This document shows, in pieces, positions 46,863-58,897 of a DNA stretch of 64,000 nucleotides (positions are counted from its first letter, which is position 1; each line of letters opens with the position of its first letter). The notes below the pieces were generated by a model. It saw only the letters and a program-made list of their open reading frames with translations, was not told where the DNA came from and ran no database searches. Origin of the DNA: Adiantum capillus-veneris (taxonomy: Eukaryota; Streptophyta; Polypodiopsida; Polypodiales; Pteridaceae); the NCBI GenBank assembly GCA_014529385.2, contig CM043956.1:63492620-63556619 (forward strand), in the 5' to 3' direction. The translations under genes and the position numbers were made by a program.

Positions 46863-48470
46863 AGATAAGAGTTAGTCGTGAGCAGACCCTCGTAACAGTA
46901 GTATTAGTATGCCAAACGGATTTACTTTAGAATTCTATCAAATCCCAGGCAGACAAAGGAACCCGTACAAGCCAGATAGAGAGAGTACGAACATAGGTAT
47001 ATGGTTACGAAAATCCAAATAACTGAGACATAAGGCCAAGCTATACCTTATACCAAGGCCAAATACGGCTTGTGTAATCCAGATAGAGCAGTTTTTAGTA
47101 CTTAAGATAAGGCTTCAAGCAATCGATAAGTTTCCATAGTAAATATATGGTAAATTCAAAGAAAATGAATCGGCAACAGCAAGGACCAACAGGGAACAGT
47201 AAGGAATACCCCATACCATTGAACGGCAAGGAACCGATCAGCAGTTCCACTATAAACTCATAGTACAACATCATAACTTATTCTAGCCAACATTTAAATA
47301 CATGGCCAATCCACCTTACTTGTCATCCAACTGCAAAACAAAGATTAGATTCAAGGATCGGCATCCCAAAAAAAACCCCACCTGGCATTCTAAGAGAGAA
47401 GGGCATTGACAGGCCTTATTATCGACTAGGATGTGCTATAATGCAGCCCAAAAACATATCCTCTCTCATTCCTCATTAGCTTAGATGAATTCAAGAACGT
47501 TTTGTAAATGAGTATCGCCTATTTTTGTCTAAAAAAGTGTAATTGACAGCATTGGATTACCCAGCATTATTCCAATAGTTTATTTCCAATATACCATACG
47601 ACACCATATTCAAAAGACCATAAATCAATATAGACAGTTCACAGTACCTCTGTAGATTCGGCAGGAGTCTTTTTGTTGGGGGCCATCTCAAAAATTATTA
47701 CAGAGGTTAAGCCTTTACACACAACCGACGTAGCGTATGCAAAAAAGGAATAGAAGTACCTCTTGCTGAGTGAAAGCTAAGTGAGCATCAAGCTCACCTT
47801 ATAAAGTGCTGCCAACACCTTGCATGTTCTTTCAGCTGGCCCACTCCAGAGAAGATTGATCAAGGCAAGTTGCATTCGATTCACCTACCACCAGTGCCCA
47901 GGTTGTGTGGAGGTTCTAGTTGCATGGGTCCCCAATATAGAGAGCGGTGGTTGAAGTTTGCATGCACCCGTAGAGGACGCGCTACCTCTCTGTCATGCCA
48001 AATAGCGCATTCAAATGATTAGACTAAAAAAATGAGTCTTTCAGAATCCAACTGCCGCCCAAAATCTCTTTTAGGCATTCACTTTGCATCACATGCCCTC
48101 AATACATGTAAACCTCATGCCACGTGGTGGGCCAAAGTGTTTTTTTCTTCAGTTATACTCCCCAAAACCACCATGTTAGCGGTAATCTTTATCCCAATCA
48201 TCAGATGAAAGCATGGCACTTCCCTATTTGATGATTCAAGATATAGCAAAAAGCAAAGAAATGTTAGTTAAATGTTTGAATGGGGCCAAATTAAGCCAAA
48301 AAGTTATAATGAGGTAGATCCAATTCACAGTTAGATCCAGTACAGAAAGAGAGAGAGAGAGAGAGACGGAGGATCAGGAGAGAGAATAAAGTTGAGAAGA
48401 GAGAAAAGAATCTTTTTGGAATCTGCTCGTTGGATTCCAAAAAATGCTCGCCAAAAAATATCCCCCCTCC
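46863..48470. other. Gene-free stretch
   Basis: No domain is recognised. A very short frame on the minus strand (MAPNKKTPAESTE, 47,686-47,648) ends at a gt donor and could be a first exon, but this is too little to call. A (GA)n tract lies at 48,349-48,366. Confidence 0.4.
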
Positions 48471-48499
48471 CGATGTCTTTAGTTGCCCATACAACTAAA

Positions 48500-48606
48500 T
48501 TGTCCTGCAACCTGGGTACAAACCCGTAGTGACTAACTTGCAACTTGGGTACCAACCCGCAAGTATTATCTTGCATTTTGGGCACCAACCCACAAGATGT
48601 GTGCAA
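48500..48606 (-). repeat. Three short tandem repeats encoding CGLVPK-type units
   Basis: Three units of 33-36 bp carry cttgcannttgggnaccaaccc on the plus strand. On the minus strand they translate as CGLVPKMQDNT, CGLVPKLQVSH, YGFVPRLQDN. Each unit is partly palindromic (ttgc...gcaa). Confidence 0.6.
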
Positions 48607-48906
48607 CCATATGCACTGCTTTAGCGTTCACTCCACTAAGCTCTCCTCCCTGCATATCAAAGGGAATTTTATTTATATCAATATAGGATTTTTCAATGAA
48701 GAAGATCCAAGAGTTCTTCTACTTGGCAAACATTTCTATCCTATGAGCAAACAGAATACTTTCCAAACAATCTTTCCCTATTAAGACAACTTAAGAAAAT
48801 TAACAAGCTCAATTGATGCGGTTTCAATTGGGAATGACCCAATGTTTAGGTAGTTTTCGCCTTCCTATTTACTCATGATGCAAGGAAAAAAAAAGAAATT
48901 TCCTAC

Positions 48907-49023
48907 CTGCTCTTGAGAAATAACGTCACTTCGTTGGATAAGTGACACATCCTCATTCATCGGAGCCTTTCCTTTGCCTTTTACCATCACTGGTTTTGGC
49001 TTCATGATCGTGTGATCCACCAT
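48907..49023 (-). CDS. Possible small exon
   Basis: 39 open codons from an ATG (MVDHTIMKPKPVMVKGKGKA) end at cag|gtagga, a plausible donor. The stretch is Lys-rich. There is no other exon, so it is only a candidate. Confidence 0.25.
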
Positions 49024-49882
49024 AGCGTGTTCTCTTGGGTGCCATCCCCACTACTAGATACTTAACTTAACTTGAAAACTTGTAAGCCAAATGTGCTTTG
49101 GAGTTATTGATCTCTCAAAGCTTTGATGCAGTAGTCACCAAGTTGTTTGCCACATCAGCAGAGATCCCTTCTCCCAAGTGTGCTAAGTGGGAATGCCCTT
49201 TGTATAGAGTTTGGAGGTTCCTTGTTGCCCAAATCAGCCCCATACCGCTAAAAGCATGTGTAGAGGTGTCACAAGCTCCCACTTAGAATTAGAGGTGTCC
49301 CTCTTTACCCTTTTGGGTGATACACCTCATGTAGTGCCGCCATGCTCATAGTTAATTATTCTATAAGAGATGGGTCCATGGCTATGGGTCATCTATGGGC
49401 ATCCATGGACATACATACACATGCACATACATACACATACATACCTTAGACTTAGGAATTAATTTATTAACACTAGGATGAAAATTAATTGTCTAGAGTG
49501 AGCTTGGCTTATCAGAATTTTATTTGCTATTAAAAGACAATCTTGAGGATCACAAGCTAAGATTTCAGATGCACACACCTGCTATATTTAGCAGTTTTTG
49601 GAGCACACGGCCATTTTTATGGAAATTTAGGACGGGGTAGATTTAGACGAGACGGTCGCGTCTAGATGGGTGCAAGCACCTCAAAACTTACTATATCTGG
49701 ACAAAAGTTTTAAAAAAGTAAAAATTTCAAATTTGAAAAGCTTACATTAATATATTTATCATTAGCTCATCAGAGGTGGAAAAATTACTAAAAATAGAAA
49801 CTTTTTGTGTATGACCGAAATGGCTCGATATTTTTTTCCTTTGCTTGGGAATCCCCTCTCCAAGGGTACCAGAGGCCTTACA
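49024..49882 (-). repeat. Probable gypsy LTR region left of gypsy D
   Basis: The minus strand reads ttcaagttggggagaa|TGTAAGGCC at 49,882. This is the standard polypurine tract and LTR start of plant chromodomain gypsy elements, so gypsy D's 3' LTR begins here and extends left. A second such junction (aagtgggagctt|gtgacacc) lies near 49,270, suggesting another LTR start or the left limit. No partner LTR is present to fix the ends. Confidence 0.45.
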
Positions 49883-49929
49883 TTCTCCCCAACTTGAATA
49901 ATTGATATGTCCTCGTCTCAAAGGTAAGT

Positions 49930-52452
49930 CTAGATGATCTTTAAGAAGAGATATTTCACCTCCCACGTTGCATCTTCTTCAAGGAAATCTTTCCATTTGA
50001 CGAGGTGTTCGATGATGCTTCTATTTCTAAGTTTTCTCTCCCGAGTTTCTAGGATATAGTCAGGCTGAAGTTCAAAGACTCCTTGGGTTGGAACAACTAT
50101 TTGTTTGGTATCCAAAAGTTGATCAAGGTTAGGAACATAAGGTTTTAATAGACTAACATGGAATACATCACGAAATTTGAGGTTAGAAGGTAGCTTTAGC
50201 TTGTAAGCTCGATCACTTATCACTTTGACAATCTCATAGGGTCCACAGTATCTTGGATTGAGCTTCTTATACTTTCCCAAGGATAGGTTTCTTTTCTTGG
50301 GTCTGGCCCTAAGGAATGCCTTGTCTCCTTTTTTAAAGGTTCAATCTGATCTCTTCTTATCTGCATAATGTTTTTGTCTATCTTGAGCGGCTTGAATATC
50401 CGTACGTATCGTTTTGGTCTGGTCTTCTATGTCTTCGAGCATTTGCTTTGAGGCTTCTACCTTGATAGTAGGATATGAGAAGTTTAACAAAGCCAAACAT
50501 TCTTGTCCATAAAGAGCCTTGAATGGTGACATGACTATGCTTCTATGTCAGAGGAATTATAGACATATTCAACCAAAGGAAGATATTGGATCCATTTCTT
50601 TGGTTCCTGTGGACAATATGCTCTAAGAATGTCCTCAATCACCTGGTTTACTCTTTCAATCTGACCATATGTCTGAGGATGATATGTTGTGCTAAAACAT
50701 AGTTGTGTCCCAATGGCTTGAAAGAGTGAAGTCCAAAACTTTGAGATAAATTTTGTATCCCTGTCACACTGACAATTCTCTTAGGTAAACCATGAAGTCT
50801 AAAGATTTTCTTTACGAAGATTCGGCTAATATCAGAGGCAGTGAAGGTAGTTTTCACAGGCATCAAGTGAGCTACCTTAGTAAGAATATCAACGACAACA
50901 AATATTGAATCATAGCCTCCAACAGAGGGTAATCCTGTGACAAAGTCCATACTGATACATTCCCATTTTATTTGAGGTATATCAAGAGGTTGAAGTTGTC
51001 CAGGTAGTTTGATTCTTCCATCTTTAATCCATTGGCATGACAGACATTACTTCACATAGCGAAGAACATCCCCCTTCATTCCTGGTCAAAAGTAGCTTCT
51101 TCTAGCAGTATTTAAGGTCTTTGCATACCCAGGGTGACTTGAAGTTGGGCTATCATGAGCCTCAAATAGGATTGCTTTCTTCAATGTTGGGCCCTTAGGT
51201 ACACAAAGCCTTTGTCACAAATAAAGACATCCCTCTTGAACAGAGTAATCTTTTATCGATATGATCTTTGTCTCAAGTGTTATGCCTTGTTGAATCTGTA
51301 AGGATAACTGCTGATAATCTAGGTCTTTCAAGGTTGATTCCTTAATTCTCTCCCACATAGGATTATTAGTAATAAAGGTAGCGCTAAGGAAAGCTTTGCG
51401 ACTAAGTCAATCTGCAACTACATTGTCCTTCCTCGGTCTAAACTTTATGTTGAAGTCATATTCTTGAAGAAGTTCAATCCATCTTCTTTGCCTCATGTTG
51501 AGATTGGGTTGTGTAAAGATCCACTTCAAGATTTTATGATCAGTGACTAACTAAAATTTGTGACTGAGAAGATAATGTCTCCATAGCTTTAATGCATGGA
51601 CTATTGCTAAGAGTTCCAAGTTATGGGTCGCGTAATTCTTCTCATGATCTCAGAGCTTTTGAGAAGTATAGGCTACATGCCTACCCTCTTGATTAAGGAC
51701 TCCCCCTAAAGCGAGTTTGCTAGCATCTGCTATAACTTCAAACTCTTTGCTGAAATCGGGAAGTTTAAGAATTGGGGTTGATACTAGGTAACCTTTTAAC
51801 TTTGAAAAACTGGCCTCGTGTTCTACTCTCCATTCAATACCCATTCCTTTCTTTAATAATTATGTTAAAGGTGCTGCAATGAGAGCATAATCCTTGACAA
51901 ATATCTTGTATCATCCTTGTGATTCCAAGAAATCTCCTTATTTCACTGATGGAAGTGGGTTGAGGCCATTCTATAGCTAACCTGGGGGATAAAAAAAGGT
52001 ACATTTACTCTTCTTAGCATAAATCTGATGTTGTCATAAGAGCTAGTAATACTTTACAAACATGCTCTTCATGATCTACCTCATCTTTAGAATAGATCAA
52101 GATATCATCAAAGAAAACCAAGACAAAATCATCTAGTTAAGTTCTAAAAATATCATGCATATTGAAGATTGCAGGAGCATTAGTAAAACCAAAAGACATT
52201 ATTGTGAACTCATAATGTCCATACCTAGTATTGAAAGCTGTCTTTTAGAATTTCTCATTCTTTGATCCTTATCTGATAATACCCAGATTGAAGATTAATC
52301 TTTGTGAATATCTTAGCCCCGTGTAGCCTATCCTCAATCCTAGGAATGGGGTACTTGTTCTTAACAGTAACTTGATTAAGCCCACGGTAGTCTATGCAAA
52401 GTCGTAAAGAACCATCCTTCTTCCTTTGGAAAAGGGTTGGAGCACCCCAATG
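49930..52452 (-). pseudogene. Gypsy D pol, 3' part (RT to chromodomain)
   Basis: A minus-strand chromodomain gypsy. 52,497-52,255 is RT ([20 protein letters not shown], then [16 protein letters not shown]); its first codons lie in copia B. The active site FFDDILIYS is near 52,110. 51,844-51,650 is RNase H (FEVIADASKLALGGVL). 50,950-50,648 is integrase (MDFVTGLPSVGGYDSIFVVV), frameshifted just after the second Asp region, with GQIERVNQ in the other frame. 50,532-50,341 is integrase C-terminal. 50,280-49,930 has KLNPRYCGPYEIVKVI, FHVSLLKPY and a chromodomain (IIEHLVKWKDFLEEDATWE). Frameshifts and stops are frequent. Protease and the RT start are on the far side of copia B. Confidence 0.88.
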
Positions 52453-52457
52453 AGAAG
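52453..52457 (+). other. Target-site duplication of copia B, left copy
   Basis: AGAAG, identical to 58,327-58,331 on the other side of the element. Confidence 0.93.
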
Positions 52458-52684
52458 TGTTACCATATACATGTGGTAGTGATGTGTGTGAACACACTAG
52501 GACCGTCGGGGCATTTTTTCCCTCTTTAGGAGGTTTTTTCCCCCGTGCATTATATATACGCCCATCACTCTAGGGCTATCTATCTTTCCATTGCATACTA
52601 AGAAACACACTCTCTGTTGTGTGCCTTGAGCTTCCTTCGTCTTCTCCAAGCTGTGTGTGTTTCTATGCAACCCTAATTCCAACA
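52458..52684 (+). repeat. Copia B 5' LTR
   Basis: TGTTACCATA to ATTCCAACA, 227 bp. TATA-like attatatatacg near 52,550. Confidence 0.95.
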
Positions 52685-52686
52685 AT

Positions 52687-52698
52687 TGGTATCATAGC
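52687..52698 (+). other. Copia B primer binding site (tRNA-Met)
   Basis: TGGTATCATAGC, one mismatch from the primer site of copia A, two bases after the LTR. Confidence 0.85.
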
Positions 52699-52863
52699 AG
52701 GTCACGTCCTCCCGGGCTTAGTCGCCAGTTGCTCCAGTACACGCCTGCTCACTTTCTCCGATTTCAGTGAGTTTTAGCGAGCGTTCGCAGGTCGCCAAAT
52801 ATTTTGGGAAAGCTTGAGGACCTTGGTCTGCTCAAAATTTTCACATCAGGTGCAGCATTTACC

Positions 52864-55084
52864 ATGGCTGACAACAACAACACAGATGTGTTCAAGATGT
52901 TTGCTGCTGAGGACAGGTTGGATGGGGACAACTACCCTATGTGGGCTTATATGATGCAACATGTTCTTGTGTCAAAGGGTGTCTGGAACATTGTGCAGGG
53001 CATTGATGTACGTCCTGGTTCGGAGGATGTAGGCGATGTTGAGGATGTTGCAGGTCTTGCTGCAAGGATTGCAGCTGTTAGAGTTGTTTTGCCTACGGCA
53101 GAACAAGCTCGTTGGGATGTTAAGGATGCGTAGGCTCATGCATTGATTGCGTTGTCTGTGAAGCGCACCATTGTTCCTCACATCCGTTCAGCAAAATCTG
53201 GAAAACAGGCTTGGGATATTCTAGCAGGTCTTTATGCAAGCCACAATGAGGCTAAAATTGCTTTGCTGCGTAAAGAGCTGGAGTCGAAGATTATGCATGA
53301 GAAAGATGATATGGACACTTTCCTTGCTAGTGTCAAGGATATCAATGAGCAGCTTATTTATGCAGGTGAAGTCATTTCAAATAGTTCCCTTGTGCAAACT
53401 GTTCTTGATGCCTTACCAGATTCCTACCAGACTTTTGCTAATACTTGGAGACTGATGACCCAAGGAAATCCTGAAGTTGTCAAGTTTGATGCATTATGCA
53501 CATTGCTGTTGCAAGAGTCACTTTCTAGAAAAAAAAGGACTAGGCAGCGTGCAGTTGAATAGGCTTTTATTGCTTCTCAAAGAAAGGGTGGTAGCAGTAA
53601 TGCATCCACTTCTTATGGTTCTGCTGCGAGTGGCAAAAATTCTGTTCCTGATGCTTCTGCTGGCAGTACTTCGTCTGGCAATTCTGGTGATAAGGGCAAA
53701 AAGAAGGTGCGTTGCCATTATTGTAAAGCCAATGATCACTTGATCAAGTCGTGTCCTAAGTTGAAGGCCAAAGAGGCTAAGAAGAAAGAGGGTGGTTCCG
53801 CTGCAAATGTTGGTTCCACTACAAATGCAGCCATTGTTGAGTCTTCTGTGAAAGGAGACTTTGTTGCTAATGTTGATGCAGAATGGGCATTTAGCACAGA
53901 GTGCACTTACAATCCTATTGTCCATGATGCATGCTTGTCAATTGCTTCAGATTCACATGTGTGGTATTTTGACAGTGGTGCTACAAAGCACATTACCTCA
54001 CATCGTGAATTGTTTACCTCTCTTGAGTCTGTCCCTCATGGGAATTCAGTCACTTGTGCCAACAACGCCTCTTATCCAGTTCAGGGAGTTGAAAAAAATG
54101 TGCTTACTGCTGCTAATGGCAGTTCTTTCACACTTGTTGATGCACTTTATGTACCCGGGATCAAGAAGAATCTCTTATCTGTATCCGAACTTGTTAGACT
54201 TGGACTTGTAGTCAAATTTGTGGATGACAGATGTACAGTTCATGATCTCAGTTTTGGTGATGAAATTGTTGCATTTGGGCTTTTGTGCCATGGGCTGTAT
54301 AAGCTCACTTTGTATGACAAGTGTGGACAAAATTTTGCAAATGCTGTTGCAGATTCAAGGGCTATTTCAGATGCAAAACTTTGGCATGCACGTTTTGGTC
54401 ATCTGAATTTTGCCTGTTTGCTGCGTTTGCAGAAATCTGATATGGTTGCCTCTTTGCCGCCTCTTGAAGAACCTGTCAAACATGTTTGTGAAGGCTGTAT
54501 TTTGGGTAAGATGCAGCGTTCTAAATTTCCAAAGGATGGTTCAGTCCGGGCCACATGCAGGTTGCAGCTTGTGCATAGTGATGTTTGTGGGCCCATGCAA
54601 ACTCCGTCCTTGGGCAATTACCTGTACTTCGTGACTTTCATTGATGATTACTCTAGGCATGCATGGGTATTTCCGCTTAAAGCGAAGTCCGAAGTCTTTA
54701 TGTGCTTCAAAAAATTTCTGGCTATGGCTGAAAATGTCTCGAAATGTACTATAGGCACCCTCCGTTCAAATCGAGGGGGGGAGTATATGTCTCATGAATT
54801 TAATGCATTTCTGGCTAGTCGTGGGATAAAACACCAATGTACAATGCCTTATACACCTCAGCAAAATGGTGTTGCTGAGAGGAAAAACATGTCACTGACG
54901 GAAATGGCACGATGTATGGTCAAAAGTCAAGCTTTTTCGCATTCTTTGTGGCTTGAGGCCATCATGTGTGCCACTTATGTACTAAATAGGTGTCCTACGA
55001 AAGCTTTGCAGTCTATTACTCCATATGAAGCATGGCATGATAGAAAGCCTTCTATTGAGCACATTCGTGTTTTTGGCTGTTTGG
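52864..55084 (+). pseudogene. Copia B gag-protease-integrase (first part of pol)
   Basis: One frame from MADNNNTDVFKMFA. Gag core RLDGDNYPMWAYMMQHVLV. TAG at 53,131, at exactly the codon where copia A has TAA. TAG at 53,560. CCHC knuckle CHYCKANDHLIKSC at 53,713-53,754. Protease DSGAT at 53,971. Integrase HHCC region (HARFGH...HVCEGC), first catalytic Asp in HSDVCGPM. The second catalytic position (54,769-54,771) is AAT, Asn, where Asp is required (LRSNRGGEY). The Glu is present (NGVAERKN). The frame ends at the 880-bp insert, shortly after RVFGCLA, the conserved block that follows integrase. Confidence 0.92.
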
Positions 55085-55964
55085 CTACCGATTGGGGTTC
55101 TTCTGATTGCCCACATAGCTTCATTGAACTTTCGTTCCAAAATACAAAACTTTGTCTTCTCTTTGGAATTCCCACTCCCGTCCACTACCCCTGAATCTTT
55201 CATAAAAATGATCTTCCTTGGCCTTTCGTGTGGTTTGCGGTCTCGTGTTTTTGCATTGTACTGTGGCCTATGTGTCGATTCATCCTCAACATCAATCACA
55301 ATCGATGGCCCTCGATTTTGCCAAACGGTTTCTTTGTCTCCTTCAAGCGGGGTACAAGCCTTATACATGGATGTTACAGATGTAGCCTCATTTACTACTC
55401 TTATCACTTGTGCTAGACTAGAGGAAACTCTTTCCTTGAGCCTCTCTAGTGAAGGAACCTTTCCAATATGTTTACCTTGAGAGTAAGAAACTGCCTTCGT
55501 GCTTTGTAGTATTGCATTTTCCATCTCTAAAGTACATGTGTCATACAATGAGATTTTTCTTTTGAACCCTTCGCCTGCAAGCTAGCTACTTCCTTACAGC
55601 AATTTGCGGTCTTCTTCATGTGGGTCAAATATTGGGCTTATTGGATCGTGTGGCATCAACGTAATGGCTATATGTTCCACCGCCCTAATGTAGATCCTTT
55701 TGAGTTTTTCAAGGTCTCCCTTAGGCAATCTTTATGTTTTGCCTTGGATGCTAGTGATATTACCTCGGAGATACATCAACTCTCTTATGAATACTTTTAA
55801 CCATCCTTTTCAATCGGACAATTCTATGTTCTTCGCATCGAGGTTTCCCACTTGTAAATTAATCCCAAATATTTGTGTGTGTGTGTTTGTGTGCACACGC
55901 GTGGTTGTGTTGTTGTTTGTTTTGCATGTTTTTTGGTTTCTTCTCTTGTTTGATGGATGCCAGT
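55085..55964 (-). other. 880-bp foreign patch, inverted copy of 43,098-43,977
   Basis: This segment is the reverse complement of 43,098-43,977, the same length, with one difference that I could find (in taacc/tagcc near 55,800). It contains part of the LINE-like fragment and most of the 43.5-kb host-gene-like frame, joined as they are at 43,475. The source sequence extends past both ends, so the patch is an internal piece. No terminal inverted repeats, poly(A), or Helitron-type ends are seen. Two bases (CT) are shared at the junctions. Removing it gives an in-frame join of copia B, so it was added cleanly, without visible loss. Confidence 0.95.
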
Positions 55965-58024
55965 CTGCTTTGGTGCCACAAGTGCAGTGCAAAAAATTGG
56001 ATGATAAGGCTGTCAAATGTATTTTTGTTGGTTATAGTACTAAAAGCAAAGGTTATAGGTTGTATCATCCGCAAACAAAACGTATTCTGGTTTCTCGGGA
56101 TGTAGTGTTTGTGGAAGATTCTGTTCAGCCCTTGCTGTCATGTACTAGAGACAGTAATGTAAGCTCACAAGACATTTATGACACTTTGTTGCCTCTTTTC
56201 AGTGGTGGAAATACGAATGTAAGTTCCAATGAGGCAAATGTACAGCCTATGGGGGTTTCTGAAAATGTTTTAGATCATCCTATTACTGATGCAGATGTAC
56301 ATTATGTACTTGATGAGGAAAGGGTTGAAAATGAGCAGGCTAGAGGTATGCCAAAATGGCTGGTGCACACTTTGCGTGACAGTAAATTGGATGCACCTTT
56401 GTCTAGTCGTACTCGTTCAGGCTCTCGCCATGCGTATGCATCAGATTGTTATTCTTTGGCTGTGTCTAGCTTACATGATGTTGAGGAGCCTCTGACTTTT
56501 GATGAAGCACAAAATTCAAAAAATTGGATGGCTGCCATGCAATCAGAATATGATGCACTTATAGAAAATGACACATGGACTTTATGTGATTTGCCTCCTG
56601 GCAAAAAGGCCATTGGTACGAAGTGAGTTTACAAGTTGAAACGCAAGCCGGATGGTGAGATCGATCGCCATAAGGCTCGATTTGTTGCAAAGGGTTATGC
56701 ACAGCAAAAAGGCATAGATTATGAAGAGACTTTTGCTCCCACTTGTCGTATGACTACTGTGCGTTTTCTATTTGCATTGGCAGCTCGTTTTGGTTGGGAT
56801 GTACATCAATCGGACATTGTTACTGCTTTCTTGAATGGTGACATATTTGAGGAAGTTTATGTAACGCAGCCTCACGGTTTTGCCATAAAAGGACAAGAGG
56901 ACAAAGTGTGCAAATGTAACAAGGCTTTGTATGGGTTGAAGCAATCTCCTCGTGCTTGGTATGAGAAAGCTGACACTCATTTGGTCAAACAAGGCTTTCG
57001 TAACAGTCCAACAGAAAGCACATTGTATGTAAAGCGTGAGGGTGATGTATTTCTCATTGTGGTTCTTTATGTTGATGATTTGCTGATCACTGGACCAAAT
57101 GAGAGAAATATTGCTGAATTTAAGGTTGATTTGAATTCTACTTTCAAGATGAAATATTTGGGGCTGTTGCATCATTATTTGGGTATATAGTTTAAGCAAT
57201 GTGATGGTGGTATTGCCTTGTGTCAAAAAAGTTACATAGAGACATTGCTATGTAAGTTTGGACTTGAGGATTGCAAACCTATTGCCACTCCCATGGAAAC
57301 AGGTTTGAAGTTGAGTCTACATGATGTTGGTGATCCTGCTGATGTCACTCTTTACCAAACTGCTGTTGGCTGCCTCATTTATGTATGCAACACGAGGCCG
57401 GATATTCAGTTTGCAGTCTCACAGGTCAGCAGATTTATGCATAGCCTAGGGTCTAAGCATTGGCAGGCTGTCAAGAGGATTTTCCGCTACCTTAGTGGCA
57501 CTTTACATCTTGGCTTGTTCTATCCCAAGGGGGGATCATTTCCTCCAGACTTACACGCTTTTTCAAACTCGGATTGGGCTGGTTGTTTTGACACGAGAGT
57601 GTCCACAAGTGGTTTTTGTTTCATGCTTGGTAGTTCATGTATATCATGGTTGAGAAAGAAGCAACCTATTGTGGCCACTTCGAGTTGTGAGGCTGAGTAC
57701 AGGGCAGTCTTCACAGCTACGGTTGAGTGTGTATGGCTCAGACGCCTTATGGCTGATTTGGGTGTTGGACAGGACACTGCCAACACTATCTGCACTGACA
57801 GTCAGAGCGCATTGGCAGTTGCGAGGAACCCAGTTTTTCATGCTCGCACAAAGCACATTGAGGTGCATTACCACTATGTTAGGGAGAGGCTCTCAGTAGG
57901 AGAGATCAGCTTGGCTTATGTGCCAACACAGGACAACCTTGCAGATCTTTTCACAAAGGCATTGTCTCGTGAGAAGCTTGAAGCTTTCCACAAAGCTTTG
58001 GGCTTACTCCCCTTTGTGGACTGA
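55965..58024 (+). pseudogene. Copia B RT and RNase H (second part of pol)
   Basis: Resumes with ALVPQVQCKKLDD in the frame expected after removing 880 bp. RT: FLNGDIFEEVYVTQPHGF, YGLKQSPRAWYEKAD, active site LYVDDLLITG. RNase H: FSNSDWAGCFD, EAEYRAVF, TDSQSALAV, then the C-terminal ARTKHIEVHYHYVRERL. The first Asp of the TDSDWAG motif is Asn (AAC at 57,566). Stops: TGA 56,624 (where Trp is conserved) and TAG 57,188 (where copia A has Gln). It ends GLLPFVD just before the polypurine tract. Confidence 0.92.
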
Positions 58025-58088
58025 TCGTGTCCTCAAGGCATGGCACTTCCCTTTACTCATGTGCCAGCTCTCGTTCACCGCATCACTC

Positions 58089-58099
58089 CAGGGGGGATT
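58089..58099 (+). other. Copia B polypurine tract
   Basis: caggggggatt lies directly before the 3' LTR. Confidence 0.85.
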
Positions 58100-58326
58100 T
58101 GTTACCATATACATGTGGTAGTGATGTGTGTGAACACACTAGGACCGCCGGGGCATTTTTTCCCTCTTTAGGAGGTTTTTTCCCCCGTGCATTATATATA
58201 CGCCCATCACTCTAGGGCTATCTATCTTTCCATTGCATACTAAGAAACACACTCTCTATTGTGTGCCTTGAGCTTCCTTCGTCTTCTCCAAGCTGTGTGC
58301 GTTTCTCTGCAACCCTAATTCCAACA
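58100..58326 (+). repeat. Copia B 3' LTR
   Basis: 227 bp. Differs from the 5' LTR at four positions, three of them transitions. Confidence 0.95.
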
Positions 58327-58331
58327 AGAAG
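58327..58331 (+). other. Target-site duplication of copia B, right copy
   Basis: AGAAG, identical to 52,453-52,457. Confidence 0.93.
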
Positions 58332-58897
58332 TACTTGGTCAGATAAATCCTTGCTCAATAAGTTGCCTAAGTTTCTCTTTGAGTTCAATTTCTTCAGGGA
58401 GTGACATTTTATATGGTCTCTTTGAAACAAGTTCACAACTAGGGATAGTCTCAATTTTGTGATCAACTTCTCTATGTGGTGGAAGACTTGTAACATCCTC
58501 AGGTAGCACATCTAAATACTCTCTCAACCAATTAGGTTGAAAGTTTGAATCTATGTCTTCTACCTTGTTGATTTTAACTGCATAGATCTGTTGACCCTTT
58601 TGTAAACCCTTAAGAAGTCTACTATCCTTGACTAAGTGAGCTTTAGGTTTCCCATTCTTTCCTTGAACTAGAACTTCATTCCCTAGTTTGTCTATAAAGG
58701 TAAAAGTACCTTGTGCACAGTGAATATGAGCTTGGTTTTGCTTCAACCAGCCCATCCCCAATATCGATTGTAAATCCCTAGAGGTAAAGTGCAAAAGTGA
58801 GAAGAAGTAGAGTATCCCCCTAGTTCAAATTCTACATGTCCTGTTGTATGCTGAGTTAGTACTTCCTTTTTGTTTGCTAGTTCAGAAAGATTTAACT
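58332..58897 (-). pseudogene. Gypsy D protease and start of RT
   Basis: The upstream part of gypsy D. It reads LSELANKKEVLTQHTTGHV, then YSTSSHFCTLPLG, then in another frame LQSILGMGWLKQNQAHI (protease end), and finally the RT entry (VDHKIETIPSCELVSKRPYK, LKEKLRQLIEQGF) up to copia B. A frameshift falls near 58,770. Gag is not present: homology stops at about 58,897, where the LTR region of gypsy E begins. Confidence 0.85.

Larger units (their letters stand above)
52458..58326 (+). mobile_element. Copia B: Ty1/copia element nested in gypsy D
   Basis: Complete borders: 227-bp LTRs at 52,458-52,684 and 58,100-58,326, a perfect AGAAG duplication, primer site, polypurine tract and gag-pol. It sits inside the RT of gypsy D. 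The two LTRs differ at four positions (1.8 percent). An 880-bp foreign segment interrupts pol. Without that segment the element is about 4,989 bp. Four in-frame stops and altered integrase and RNase H residues disable it. It is related to copia A but clearly a different subfamily. Confidence 0.95.

Noticed and set aside
47648-47686. First exon MAPNKKTPAESTE with a gt donor
   Set aside because: Thirteen codons with no partner exon is within chance.
55085-55964. Helitron or Mutator-type capture as the source of the 880-bp patch
   Set aside because: No TC...CTRR ends, hairpin, terminal inverted repeats or 8-11 bp target duplication are seen, and the source continues beyond both ends.
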